A stretch of 17,163 nt of DNA, taken from the NCBI GenBank assembly GCA_002347125.1, contig DDXG01000382.1, forward strand, positions 1,077 through 18,239, written 5' to 3'. The position numbers were made by a program, and so were the translations under genes. The stretch is from Phycisphaerales bacterium UBA2266. Lineage in GTDB: Bacteria > Planctomycetota > Phycisphaerae > Sedimentisphaerales > Anaerobacaceae. The notes under the pieces were generated by a model, which made no database searches, was not told the origin of the DNA, and was given only the letters and a program-made list of their open reading frames with translations. This document shows, in pieces, positions 7,476 through 14,410 of this stretch; the stretch's first letter is position 1, and each line of letters starts with the position of its first letter.

Positions 7476-7489
7476 CGCACCCGTTCCTG

Positions 7490-8587
7490 CTATGTGAACT
7501 TATCGTAGAATATCCGGTCTTCCGTCACGCCCAGCGTCTTCAACACCTCGATCGAGGCGTCGATCATCCCCGGACTGCCGCACAGATAGGCCTCGGCCGT
7601 CTGGCCTTCGCTCACATCCCGCCGCACCACCTCCGTCACCAACCCCTTCCGGCCTTCCCAGCCGGCCTCGGGAGACGCCACACACGGCACGAACTGAAAT
7701 CCCTCCAACTCCTGCTCGAACCGCCGCATCTCATCGACCAGACACAGCTCATCGACCTTGTTGGCTCCGAAATAATACATCGCCCTGCGTTTGATGCCCT
7801 CGTTCCTCATTTGATACAGGATACAGCGAATGGGGGCCATCCCGGAGCCGCCGGCGATGAATATGATGGGACTGTCCGATCTGGACAGGCGGAACTCTCC
7901 GTAAGGCCCGTTGAACTTCACCTTATCGCCCTGCCTGAGATACTCGAAGCAGTACGTCGTGCAGATGCCCCCCGGCACGAGCCGGATGATCAACTCGATC
8001 GCACCCCTATCCGCCGGGTCACCGGCGATGGAATACGCCCGATAGACCTCCTCGTTGCTCTTCTCGTACACCGGCGTCAGTAGTTGCACGTACTGGCCCG
8101 GAACATAGTCCATCGGCTCATCACCCTTCGGCTCGAACCTGAATAGCTTCATGTCGTGCGTCAGGTCCGTGATCCGCGTGCACTCTGCCTCATACTCACG
8201 GATCGAGAACAGCTCCTGCGGAATCTCAATCCGGATGTCGTTTCGGAGCTTCACCTGGCACGACAGCCGCACGTGGTCTTTCTTCTCCTGATCCGTCAGC
8301 AGCGGTTCCTCCGTCGGCAGCAACGGCCCGCCTCCCTCCAATACCTTGACCTTGCACAGGCCGCAAGTGCCCCGCCCCCCGCAGGCGCTGGGAATGAATA
8401 TCTTGTTCTCCGTCAGCGCCCCCAGGACGTGTCCGCCGCCCTCCGTTGTCACCTTCTTGTCGTCGTTGATCGCAATCGTACACGGCCCATAGTTCGCCAG
8501 GAAGTGCTCCGCCACCGTCACCAGCGCCGCCAGAGCCGCACCGATGCCGCCGACCACCAGAACGTCTATGAGTATCGACGAAGCCAA
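7490..8587 (-). CDS. nqrF: Na+-translocating NADH:quinone reductase subunit F
   Basis: 365 aa. NqrF takes electrons from NADH into the sodium pump through FAD and a [2Fe-2S] centre. An N-terminal membrane anchor covers about 5-25. The ferredoxin domain has Cys69, Cys75, Cys78 and Cys110 in CGGRGTCGLC...LSC spacing. The FAD motif RAYSIA is at 183-188 and the nucleotide loop GGSGMAP at 246-252. It starts at TTG (8587), with GAGG 8 nt upstream; no ATG or GTG fits the anchor better. It is separated from nqrE by a 276-bp mosaic repeat, the only large gap in the nqr cluster, and its ribosome site lies in that repeat. The lack of RnfB and RnfC, with this NADH-oxidising subunit present, identifies the cluster as Nqr rather than Rnf. 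Confidence 0.96.
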   Translation of the reverse strand: MASSILIDVLVVGGIGAALAALVTVAEHFLANYGPCTIAINDDKKVTTEGGGHVLGALTENKIFIPSACGGRGTCGLCKVKVLEGGGPLLPTEEPLLTDQEKKDHVRLSCQVKLRNDIRIEIPQELFSIREYEAECTRITDLTHDMKLFRFEPKGDEPMDYVPGQYVQLLTPVYEKSNEEVYRAYSIAGDPADRGAIELIIRLVPGGICTTYCFEYLRQGDKVKFNGPYGEFRLSRSDSPIIFIAGGSGMAPIRCILYQMRNEGIKRRAMYYFGANKVDELCLVDEMRRFEQELEGFQFVPCVASPEAGWEGRKGLVTEVVRRDVSEGQTAEAYLCGSPGMIDASIEVLKTLGVTEDRIFYDKFT

Positions 8588-8863
8588 ACCCGGACCTCAA
8601 GACATGAACCGACAAACAAGAGCAAAACAGCAAACAGCAAGAACCCAATACACACAGTAAAATGCAAAATCATGGCCGCCGCGACACCGAAGATGCCAGA
8701 CTCACGCCCGACGACGCAGCGGCCGCGGAGAAGGCCGACAACAGTCGGCGGTCAACAGTCAGCGAGCGGGAGGCCTCGCCTGATCACTGCTCTCTGCTGG
8801 CTGCGCACATCCATTTACTCTTCTCTTCATCGTTTTGCATTTTGCTGTTTGATATTTGATTTC
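8588..8863. repeat. Mosaic intergenic element inside the nqr operon
   Basis: This 276-bp gap lies between nqrE and nqrF. The left arm has words such as AGCAAAACAGCAAACAGCAAG, the right arm their complements. CAAACAGCAA (8631-8640) is the exact reverse complement of 8842-8851, and AAAATGCAAAA (8659-8669) of 8833-8843. The two pairs nest, so the transcript could fold into one long-range stem. The centre holds a direct repeat CAACAGTC, 6 nt, CAACAGTC (about 8740-8765). The ACCTCAAGAC word, shared with 5045-5054, supplies the nqrF Shine-Dalgarno on the minus strand. No coding potential and no T-run terminator seen. Confidence 0.6.
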
Positions 8864-9463
8864 CTAAGAGCTTAACACGCCCGCGAAGCCGATAAACGCC
8901 AGCGCCATCAGCCCTGCGATAATCAGCGTGATCCCCGGCCCCTGCAGGCCCGCCGGGATCCGCTCGGTCCTCAGACGCTGGCGAATCCCCGCCATCGCCA
9001 CCACCGCCATCAGCCACCCCAGTCCACTGCCCAGCCCATACCCGACCGTCACGATGAAGCCGTAGTTACGTATTACCATGAACAACGACCCGCCGAGAAT
9101 CGCGCAATTAACTGTAATCAGCGGCAGGAAGATCCCCAGCTTCTGGTACAGCAGCGGTGATACCCGCTCAATCAGCATCTCCACCACCTGCACAAACGCG
9201 GCGATCACAATGATAAACAGAATGAACCGGAAGAACTCCAGCTCCAGCGGAACCAGCACGTAATGGTACACCACCCAGTTCAGAGCACACGTACTGGTCA
9301 GCACGAACACCACCGCCCAGCCCAGTCCCACCGCCGTCTTGACCTCCCGCGACGCCGACACAAACGGGCACATCCCCAGAAAGTAGCTCAGCAGGATGTT
9401 GTTCGTGAACACGGCTGAAACGCACACCACGAATCCCTGCCATACTTCCGCACCGACGTTCAT
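8864..9463 (-). CDS. nqrE: Na+-translocating NADH:quinone reductase subunit E
   Basis: 199 aa, the normal length, an integral membrane subunit with about six hydrophobic segments. NqrD and NqrE form an inverted-topology pair that holds an intramembrane iron centre with two cysteines from each. Here these are Cys32 (LGMCPFVS) and Cys120 (ITVNCAI). The start ATG at 9463 overlaps the nqrD stop as ATGA, and a strong GAGGAGG lies 7-8 nt upstream. Overlap and spacing indicate translational coupling with nqrD. It is followed by a 276-bp repeat before nqrF. RnfA is the homologous Rnf subunit, but the neighbouring nqrF settles the assignment. Confidence 0.95.
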   Translation of the reverse strand: MNVGAEVWQGFVVCVSAVFTNNILLSYFLGMCPFVSASREVKTAVGLGWAVVFVLTSTCALNWVVYHYVLVPLELEFFRFILFIIVIAAFVQVVEMLIERVSPLLYQKLGIFLPLITVNCAILGGSLFMVIRNYGFIVTVGYGLGSGLGWLMAVVAMAGIRQRLRTERIPAGLQGPGITLIIAGLMALAFIGFAGVLSS

Positions 9464-10155
9464 TGTCCGTCCTCCTCTCGTGGCGAGGGCGCGACGCTCT
9501 TGTGGGCCGCAGGCATCTTGCCCACGCTCCCAGCGGCCTGCCTGCCCATCTGAATCGACCTCATCACCCAGATCACCACCGCCAGCATGAAGAACGCGCC
9601 CGGCGGCATGACCATGATGACCCACTTGTCCCACTGCGACGAGAAGTACGGCACCGCCATCCCAAGGAAAGTCCCCATCCCCAGCACCTCGCGAAGGGCC
9701 GCGATAATCAATAACACGTACGAATAACCCAGCGCATTGAAACACCCGTCCAGCATGGCCCGCACCGGCGGGTTTGAATTCGCACACGCCTCACACCGCC
9801 CCATCACAATGCAGTTCGTGATAATCAGCCCCACATAAGGCCCCAAGTTCTCGCTCATCGAAGGCCAGTACGCTTTGAGCATCAGGTCCACCACAATCAC
9901 GTAGAACGCGATAATCAAGGTCTCGACCATCATCCGCACGCTTCGCGGTGTCAGCACCCTCAGGATCGAGACCGTCAGCGCGCTCAGAGACAACGTGAAC
10001 ACCAGCGCCGCGCACATCACCGCCGTATTGAGCACCAGGTTCGTCACCGCCAGTGTGCTGCAGATGCCCAGGACCTGCCGGAAGATAGGATTGTCATCCC
10101 AAAGCCCCTCGACCACCAGGACCCGGATCGTTTTCGGTTTGCCCGGTCCATTCAT
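9460..10155 (-). CDS. nqrD: Na+-translocating NADH:quinone reductase subunit D
   Basis: 231 aa, integral membrane subunit partnering NqrE. NPIFRQVLGICSTLAVT (22-38) is the family start, with Cys32; the second iron-binding cysteine is Cys115 in IITNCIVMGR. The ATG at 10155 overlaps the nqrC stop (ATGA), with GGGAGG 8 nt upstream; the frame is open 11 codons further but that is nqrC sequence. The protein is about 20 residues longer than typical NqrD. The extra hydrophilic tail (about 207-231, GGS...KMPAAHKSVAPSPREEDGQ in outline) is partly encoded by a copy of the dispersed hairpin repeat at 9502-9528, so the tail probably arose from repeat insertion. It lies after the last membrane segment and may be harmless. 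Confidence 0.95.
   Translation of the reverse strand: MNGPGKPKTIRVLVVEGLWDDNPIFRQVLGICSTLAVTNLVLNTAVMCAALVFTLSLSALTVSILRVLTPRSVRMMVETLIIAFYVIVVDLMLKAYWPSMSENLGPYVGLIITNCIVMGRCEACANSNPPVRAMLDGCFNALGYSYVLLIIAALREVLGMGTFLGMAVPYFSSQWDKWVIMVMPPGAFFMLAVVIWVMRSIQMGRQAAGSVGKMPAAHKSVAPSPREEDGQ
9502..9528. repeat. Dispersed hairpin repeat inside the nqrD 3' end
   Basis: GTGGGC (9502-9507) is followed after 8 nt by TCTTGCCCACGCT (9516-9528). The 13-mer is identical to 3873-3885 in the intergenic hairpin, which also has GTGGGC upstream. The GTGGGC/GCCCAC stem is kept while the loop differs. It encodes part of the unusual NqrD C-terminal tail. Confidence 0.5.
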
Positions 10156-10778
10156 GACCCGGCCCTCCCGCTCGTGCGGCCGCGCCACTGAATCAGCGCA
10201 TCATTGATGATCTTCTCCAATCGTGTGCTTGTCTGCGTCGCACCCGTCACCGCATGGACCTCATTGGCCGACAGCATCTCGCCCGGCCGCCTGAACTCCA
10301 GCAACTTGCCCTGCTCGGCCAGAACCCTTCCCTCGAACGGGTTCCGGAACTCCGGCTCCGTGATCCGCGCCCCCAGCCCCGGCGTCTCGTTCTGATCGTA
10401 GAAGGCGATGCCCGTAATCGTACGGCGGTCCGCCCGGATCCCGATCACCCCGCGAATCGGGGCCCAGAACCCCTGCCCCTCGAAGGGCAGCGCATAGGCG
10501 GCCACCGCCCCCCCCTCCGCAAGAACATAAGCCCCGCCCGATGCCTGCGTCGGCCCGTCCACCCGATCGACAAAACGCCGATGAATCTCCAGCCCGCCCA
10601 ATCCATCCTCGTACAGGCCCGGCAGGACCCCTAATACAGCCCGCTCGAACGCCAGCGCGGCATTGGCCTGCACCCGCTCGGCCGTCACGCGCGATAGACC
10701 AATGACCACCGAGCTGCACACGCTCGTTACCACAAACATGTAGACCGCTGCAAACCAGCGTCTCTTAACCAAGTTCAC
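10152..10778 (-). CDS. nqrC: Na+-translocating NADH:quinone reductase subunit C
   Basis: 208 aa from GTG at 10778. NqrC carries a covalently bound FMN on the outer side of the membrane. One N-terminal membrane helix (about 8-28) precedes the FMN-binding domain. GQGFWAPIRG (101-110) and NETPGLGARI (130-139) are family motifs. VTGATQTS (177-184) is the flavinylation site, with Thr181 the likely FMN-bearing residue. The GTG overlaps the nqrB stop as GTGA with GGAAGG just upstream; a TTG two codons later is an alternative. Nearest relative is RnfG. An ApbE flavin transferase is needed for FMN attachment and is not in this window. It is somewhat shorter than gamma-proteobacterial NqrC (about 255 aa). 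Confidence 0.94.
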   Translation of the reverse strand: MNLVKRRWFAAVYMFVVTSVCSSVVIGLSRVTAERVQANAALAFERAVLGVLPGLYEDGLGGLEIHRRFVDRVDGPTQASGGAYVLAEGGAVAAYALPFEGQGFWAPIRGVIGIRADRRTITGIAFYDQNETPGLGARITEPEFRNPFEGRVLAEQGKLLEFRRPGEMLSANEVHAVTGATQTSTRLEKIINDALIQWRGRTSGRAGS

Positions 10779-11791
10779 TTCGCCTTCCTTGCCTTCCCAT
10801 AGCCTCGCACGTAATAATCGAGAATGGGCGCGAACATATTGCCGATCAGAATCGAGAACATCAGCCCGCCGTTGAATATCGAGAAGTTGCGTATGACTAC
10901 CGCTGCGGCCGCAATCAGAATCGCGTAGACGATCTTCGCCGGCTCGGTCTTGGGTGCGCTGATCGGATCGGTCGCCATGAAGAACGCCCCGAACAGAAAC
11001 CCGCCGCCCATCATCGCCGTCAGGCCCATCGGCACGGGCGTTACGCCAAACGCATTGAGCACCTGGCTGAGCACCCCGTATGTCAGCGCCGTCCACAGGA
11101 TAATCGTCCGGCTGGCCGTCTTTGTATAGAGCAGATACGCCCCCCCGACCAGGATCAGCGCCACGCTCGTGACCCCCATCGTCCCGCCGACACGCCCGAC
11201 CAGCAGCGCCTTCAAGAACGCCGGCTGCATCACCCGCACCACTTGGCCCTCCGGAATATCCGCGGGTATCACCTCCCGCCCTTTGCCCTGCACCAACTCC
11301 AGCCGCCCGGCCTTCAGATACGCCATCGGCGTGGCGCCCGTGAGTGAATCGGGCGATTCAACGGTCGTCCAGCGCCCCAGCGCCCCCCACGGTCCCTGCG
11401 CCGGCGGAGCCCAGGTCGCCGTCATCGCCACCGGAAAGCAGATATACACAAAGCACCGCCCGGCCATCGCCGGATTGAAGATGTTGCACCGATACCCCCC
11501 GAACACCTCCTTGACGAACACAATCGCAAACGCCGCCCCGATCCCGGCCACGTGCCACGGAACCGTCGGCGGCAGAATCAGCGCAAAGATCACGCCCGTC
11601 ACCAGCACCGCCTCGCTGACCGGCTCCGCGCGCCGCCGAGTGAAGAGAAACTCGCAAAGATACGCCACCGCCAGCGACCAGACCACAACCGCCAACGACC
11701 GCCAACCGAAGAAGTACACAGATCCTCCCACGCAGGGCAACAGCGCCCACACAACTCGACGATTAATCGGTTGTTTCGCCAGTATCTTCAA
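10775..11791 (-). CDS. nqrB: Na+-translocating NADH:quinone reductase subunit B
   Basis: 338 aa, membrane subunit holding a covalent FMN and, in known enzymes, riboflavin and the quinone site. VTGVIFALILPPTVPWH (64-80), KEVFGGYRCNIFNPAMAGR (94-112) and FFMATDPISAP are close to NqrB. DSLTGATPM (148-156) is the flavinylation motif, with Thr154 the likely FMN carrier. It is shorter than typical NqrB (about 410 aa), because it begins almost at the first membrane helix and lacks the N-terminal extension; in that it resembles RnfD. The start is TTG at 11791; a stop lies two codons upstream, no clear Shine-Dalgarno is seen, and the start is the weakest call of the cluster. nqrA, usually directly upstream, is absent: the next gene upstream is a ferritin-like protein. 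Confidence 0.92.
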   Translation of the reverse strand: MKILAKQPINRRVVWALLPCVGGSVYFFGWRSLAVVVWSLAVAYLCEFLFTRRRAEPVSEAVLVTGVIFALILPPTVPWHVAGIGAAFAIVFVKEVFGGYRCNIFNPAMAGRCFVYICFPVAMTATWAPPAQGPWGALGRWTTVESPDSLTGATPMAYLKAGRLELVQGKGREVIPADIPEGQVVRVMQPAFLKALLVGRVGGTMGVTSVALILVGGAYLLYTKTASRTIILWTALTYGVLSQVLNAFGVTPVPMGLTAMMGGGFLFGAFFMATDPISAPKTEPAKIVYAILIAAAAVVIRNFSIFNGGLMFSILIGNMFAPILDYYVRGYGKARKAK

Positions 11792-11922
11792 CCGTCAATG
11801 CACCCGTGTCAAACGCATCCTGCCCGCACGCCCGTGCCTTGGGAATCCATGCCACGCCCATCCCCGGCATGGGCAGCCTCTTCACTCGAGCCTTGTACTT
11901 TCGGCGGGCCGAAGGCCAACAA
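11792..11922 (-). other. Intergenic gap with hairpins between ferritin-like gene and nqrB
   Basis: 131 bp with several small inverted repeats. TTCGG/CCGAA at 11900-11904 and 11909-11913 forms a 5-bp stem soon after the ferritin-like stop. GCCCAT (11856-11861) pairs with ATGGGC (11869-11874), and in competition CCATGCC (11847-11853) pairs with GGCATGG (11866-11872). None is followed by a U-run, so termination here is unproven. A TTGACA at 11812-11807 on the minus strand has no good -10 before the nqrB start. Whether nqr has its own promoter or depends on perR read-through cannot be decided. Confidence 0.35.
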
Positions 11923-12414
11923 TCAACCCAGCTTCAACTCAGTCAGCATCTGGTTCAACGTCACTATATGGCGAAACTCCTCCCGGATGATCGCCGTCAC
12001 CTTGTCCTGGCCGGCCCGCGGAGAAACGCACTCCTTCAGGCCCGTGTAGAACGCGATCGAGTCCCTCTCCGCCGCCAGTCCGGCGCGTATCGCATCTTCG
12101 GCGGAATTGAGCTTGCCCAGTTTCTCCGCCGGGTCGGACTTCACGTCGAACACGTGGCCGTCCGCCATCACCCGCAGGTACATCTGCGCCTCTCCGTCCG
12201 GATCAAACACCAGCGGCTCGGTCTCCTCCCCTTTCAGTTGCGCCCGCATCTTGGCAAACGTCCGCTCATGCTCGTCCTCCATGACCGCGAGCTTCTTGAA
12301 CACATCCGCCACGACCGGAAAACGCGCCGCTGCACCACGGTAGAATTTCGCCCCATTGCGCTCGATCTCTTCGGCCATCTCAAACACTTCATCCGCGTTA
12401 AATGGAATCGCCAT
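11923..12414 (-). CDS. Ferritin-like diiron protein (rubrerythrin type, no rubredoxin tail)
   Basis: 163 aa, COG1633-like ferritin-superfamily protein. Four-helix-bundle iron ligands are visible: the EEIERNGAKFY helix (15-25), EDEHERTF with ExxH at 47-50, LAAERDSIAFY with Glu116, and EEFRHI with ExxH at 145-149. There is no C-terminal CxxC rubredoxin domain, so it would need an outside electron donor if it is a peroxidase. An insertion at about 67-90 separates the two helical pairs. The ATG at 12414 has AGGAGA 9 nt upstream, overlapping the end of ftn, and only 5 bp separate the genes. It is the last gene of the perR-led operon. Peroxide reduction or iron handling is inferred from family and context. 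Confidence 0.85.
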   Translation of the reverse strand: MAIPFNADEVFEMAEEIERNGAKFYRGAAARFPVVADVFKKLAVMEDEHERTFAKMRAQLKGEETEPLVFDPDGEAQMYLRVMADGHVFDVKSDPAEKLGKLNSAEDAIRAGLAAERDSIAFYTGLKECVSPRAGQDKVTAIIREEFRHIVTLNQMLTELKLG

Positions 12415-12419
12415 AAGTA

Positions 12420-12935
12420 TTATTCTCCTGTCGTCGTCGGCATCGCAAATACCCGCTGGCCCAACGCCTGGTCCAGCATATAGAGCGCTCCGGGCGCCCC
12501 TTCCATCAACTTGAGCTTCTGCACGATCTCGTCGGCGCTCTTTTCCTCCTCGACCTGCTCGTCCACGAACCACTTCAGAAACGAATGGCTCGCATGGTCC
12601 TTCAGTTCAATAGCCAGACTCGCCAGGTCGTTGATCAGCGATGTCACCTTCTGTTCGTGCCGGCTCACGTCTTCGAACACCGCCAACGTGGACTTCCACT
12701 GGACCGGCGGCTTGTCGATCGCCTTGAGAGTCGCCCGCCCGCCGCGCTCGTTGACGTAGTCGTAGATCTTCATCGCGTGAACCATCTCCTCCTGCGCCTG
12801 GACCCGCATCCAGTTGGCGAACCCGCTCAGGCTCACCGACTCAAAATAGGCATTCATCGCCAGGTACAGATACGCCGAATACATCTCCGCGTTCACCTGT
12901 TCGTTCAACGCCTTCTCCATCTTCTGATTCAACAT
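12420..12935 (-). CDS. ftnA: Ferritin (non-haem, FtnA type)
   Basis: 171 aa, full length. It stores iron as ferric mineral in a 24-subunit shell and oxidises Fe2+ at a diiron ferroxidase centre. Ligands fall at family positions: Glu17 (NEQVNAEMYS), Glu50 and His53 (QEEMVHAM), Glu94 (RHEQKV), and Gln127/Glu130 (DEQVEEE). The start is decided by the ribosome site: AGGAG lies only 1 nt before the ATG at 12941, which overlaps the desulfoferrodoxin stop, but 7 nt before the ATG at 12935, so MLNQKMEKAL is preferred to MTMLNQ. Translation is probably coupled to the gene before it. Iron sequestration fits the operon, as free iron turns peroxide into hydroxyl radical. Confidence 0.94.
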   Translation of the reverse strand: MLNQKMEKALNEQVNAEMYSAYLYLAMNAYFESVSLSGFANWMRVQAQEEMVHAMKIYDYVNERGGRATLKAIDKPPVQWKSTLAVFEDVSRHEQKVTSLINDLASLAIELKDHASHSFLKWFVDEQVEEEKSADEIVQKLKLMEGAPGALYMLDQALGQRVFAMPTTTGE

Positions 12936-12937
12936 GG

Positions 12938-13315
12938 TCATTCTCCTTGCCACAACCCGTGCTTGTTGCAGTGCTCGCGAGCCGTGATCTTGCCGCCGCC
13001 GACCTTGAACACCGCTTCCGGCGCCTGGCCGGGGCTCAGGTACGCCACATAGCTGCGGCCGTCCACCAACACCTCGATCCACTCAATATAGTGGTCCGCC
13101 TCCATCGGATGCGCCACGCTGCCGACCTTCACCTTGATCCCGCCGTCCACCTTCTCGATCACCGGAACATGCTTCTCCATGCCCTGGTCCTTCGTCTTGG
13201 CCTCCAGCTTGACCATCGGCTTGCCGCAGCAAACCAACTCTCCGTCGCCCCCGCGGAGCACCTCCACGATATTGCCGCACACCTTACACTCGTACACTTC
13301 CAGTCTGGTCGCCAT
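12938..13315 (-). CDS. dfx: Desulfoferrodoxin (2Fe superoxide reductase)
   Basis: 125 aa, cytoplasmic. It reduces superoxide to hydrogen peroxide without releasing oxygen. The N-terminal desulforedoxin domain has Cys10, Cys13, Cys29 and Cys30 (CKVC...CC) for a rubredoxin-like iron. The catalytic domain supplies the His4Cys iron site: His49 (MEKHVPV, with Lys48), His69 and His75 (HPMEADHYIEW), Cys116 and His119 (REHCNKHG). All ligands are present, so it should be active. AAAGGAG lies 5 nt before the ATG at 13315. The stop overlaps an ATG of the ferritin region. Typical of anaerobes; rubredoxin, its usual donor, is encoded at 6792-6950. Confidence 0.96.
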   Translation of the reverse strand: MATRLEVYECKVCGNIVEVLRGGDGELVCCGKPMVKLEAKTKDQGMEKHVPVIEKVDGGIKVKVGSVAHPMEADHYIEWIEVLVDGRSYVAYLSPGQAPEAVFKVGGGKITAREHCNKHGLWQGE

Positions 13316-13351
13316 ATTGGCTCCTTTCTTTCAACCGGCCGACCCGCACGC

Positions 13352-13861
13352 TTACAGCAGCTTCCTGGCCGCCGCCAGCGCCGCGTCGTAATCCGGCTCG
13401 TTCGTAACCTCCTCGACCACCTGCTTATACCGGATCACTCCGGCCTTATCAATAACAAAAACCGCTCTCGCCAGCAGGTGCAGCTCCTTGATGAGCACGC
13501 CGTATGCCCTGCCGAACGATGCGTCCTTATAGTCCGACGCCGTTGTAACAGCCTTGACGCCCGCCGCCCCGCACCACCGTTTCTGTGCAAAGGGCAAGTC
13601 CATGCTGATGGTCAACACCGCCGCCCCGGCCCCCAGCGAACCGGCCGCCTCATTGAACTTCCGCGTTTCCACATCGCACACGGGCGTATCCAGCGACGGC
13701 ACTGTCGTCAACAGCACCACTTTCCCCTGGTAATCCGACAGGCTTACCGGACTTAGATCGTTGCCCGTCACTGCAAAGGCCGGCGCCTTATCCCCTACCT
13801 CTAAACCTGCTCCCTCCAGCGTCAGAGAGTTGCCCTTAAACGTAATCTTATCCTTGGCCAT
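13352..13861 (-). CDS. tpx: Thiol peroxidase (atypical 2-Cys peroxiredoxin)
   Basis: 169 aa, full length for Tpx. It reduces hydrogen peroxide and alkyl hydroperoxides with thioredoxin-supplied electrons, in the cytoplasm as judged here from the lack of a signal peptide. The peroxidatic cysteine is Cys62 in PSLDTPVCDVETRKF and the resolving one is Cys97 in RWCGAAG, the spacing expected of Tpx. FKGNSLTLEG near the N-terminus is also a family landmark. The ATG at 13861 has AGGAGG 8 nt upstream; the frame is open 7 codons further but without a better ribosome site. It lies 50 bp after the Ni-SOD gene and 36 bp before desulfoferrodoxin, within the perR-led operon. Confidence 0.96.
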   Translation of the reverse strand: MAKDKITFKGNSLTLEGAGLEVGDKAPAFAVTGNDLSPVSLSDYQGKVVLLTTVPSLDTPVCDVETRKFNEAAGSLGAGAAVLTISMDLPFAQKRWCGAAGVKAVTTASDYKDASFGRAYGVLIKELHLLARAVFVIDKAGVIRYKQVVEEVTNEPDYDAALAAARKLL

Positions 13862-13911
13862 GGTACTCGCCTCCTGATTCACAATCGTGCCCCGGTCGGC
13901 ATCAGGGCCGG

Positions 13912-14388
13912 TCAGTTTTTTTTTGCGTTGTATGCGTGGTGAAACTCGTGCAGCAGTTCCCGCAGCTTCTCCACGTTGGCCGGATCCGTCGTCTGCTTGG
14001 CCTTCATGGTGTAGACCAGCATCTCATGCAGGCCCGTCAGCTTCTTGATGTAGTCGTCATACGCCGCCTTGTCCGTCGGTGCCGCCGGCACGATCCGCTG
14101 CGTCATGAAGTAATACGTGATGATGTCGGCGGCCTTGTCCGCATGGGCCTCCTTGTTCATGACCCACCGCACAAGTTGGTTGGCGTTGGCCTTCGGATCC
14201 GCCGACAGCTCATTGATCAGCTTCATCGACTTGTCAATCGTCGTGAAGTGCTCCGCCAACTCCGTGAACCGCCCCTCATCGTCATAGATCCCGCACGGAA
14301 TCTGACAATGGGAATACGCCAGCGATCCGCCAATCACCGCAACAGCGGCCGCCGCTATCAAGACCAGAGCCCTTCGTGTCGTCTTCAT
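13912..14388 (-). CDS. sodN: Nickel superoxide dismutase with Sec signal peptide
   Basis: 158 aa. It dismutes superoxide to oxygen and peroxide at a nickel ion held by an N-terminal hook. The hook HCQIPCGIYDD starts at His27: His27, Cys28 and Cys32 are the nickel ligands, Tyr35 the conserved gate. Residue 3 of the mature protein is Gln instead of the common Asp. Residues 1-26 form a signal peptide (Arg-Arg, a long Ala/Val core, then SLAYS), so cleavage after AYS would expose His27 directly as residue 1. Classical SodN needs SodX protease for this; no sodX is nearby. AGGAGG lies 6 nt before the ATG at 14388. It should act outside the cytoplasmic membrane. A run of nine A in the coding strand precedes the stop. 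Confidence 0.94.
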   Translation of the reverse strand: MKTTRRALVLIAAAAVAVIGGSLAYSHCQIPCGIYDDEGRFTELAEHFTTIDKSMKLINELSADPKANANQLVRWVMNKEAHADKAADIITYYFMTQRIVPAAPTDKAAYDDYIKKLTGLHEMLVYTMKAKQTTDPANVEKLRELLHEFHHAYNAKKN

Positions 14389-14410
14389 ATTCAGCCTCCT
14401 GTGAAAAGAC

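Noticed and set aside
7490..11791. Rnf complex instead of Nqr
   Set aside because: NqrF with its [2Fe-2S], FAD and NAD(P) motifs is present, RnfB and RnfC are absent, and NqrB matches NqrB better than RnfD away from the N-terminus.
11784..11812. TTGACA-based promoter for nqrB
   Set aside because: The -35 is perfect but any -10 at 16-19 nt is poor and falls on or past the assigned start codon.
11847..11913. Rho-independent terminator after the ferritin-like gene
   Set aside because: Stems are short and compete with each other, and no U-run follows.
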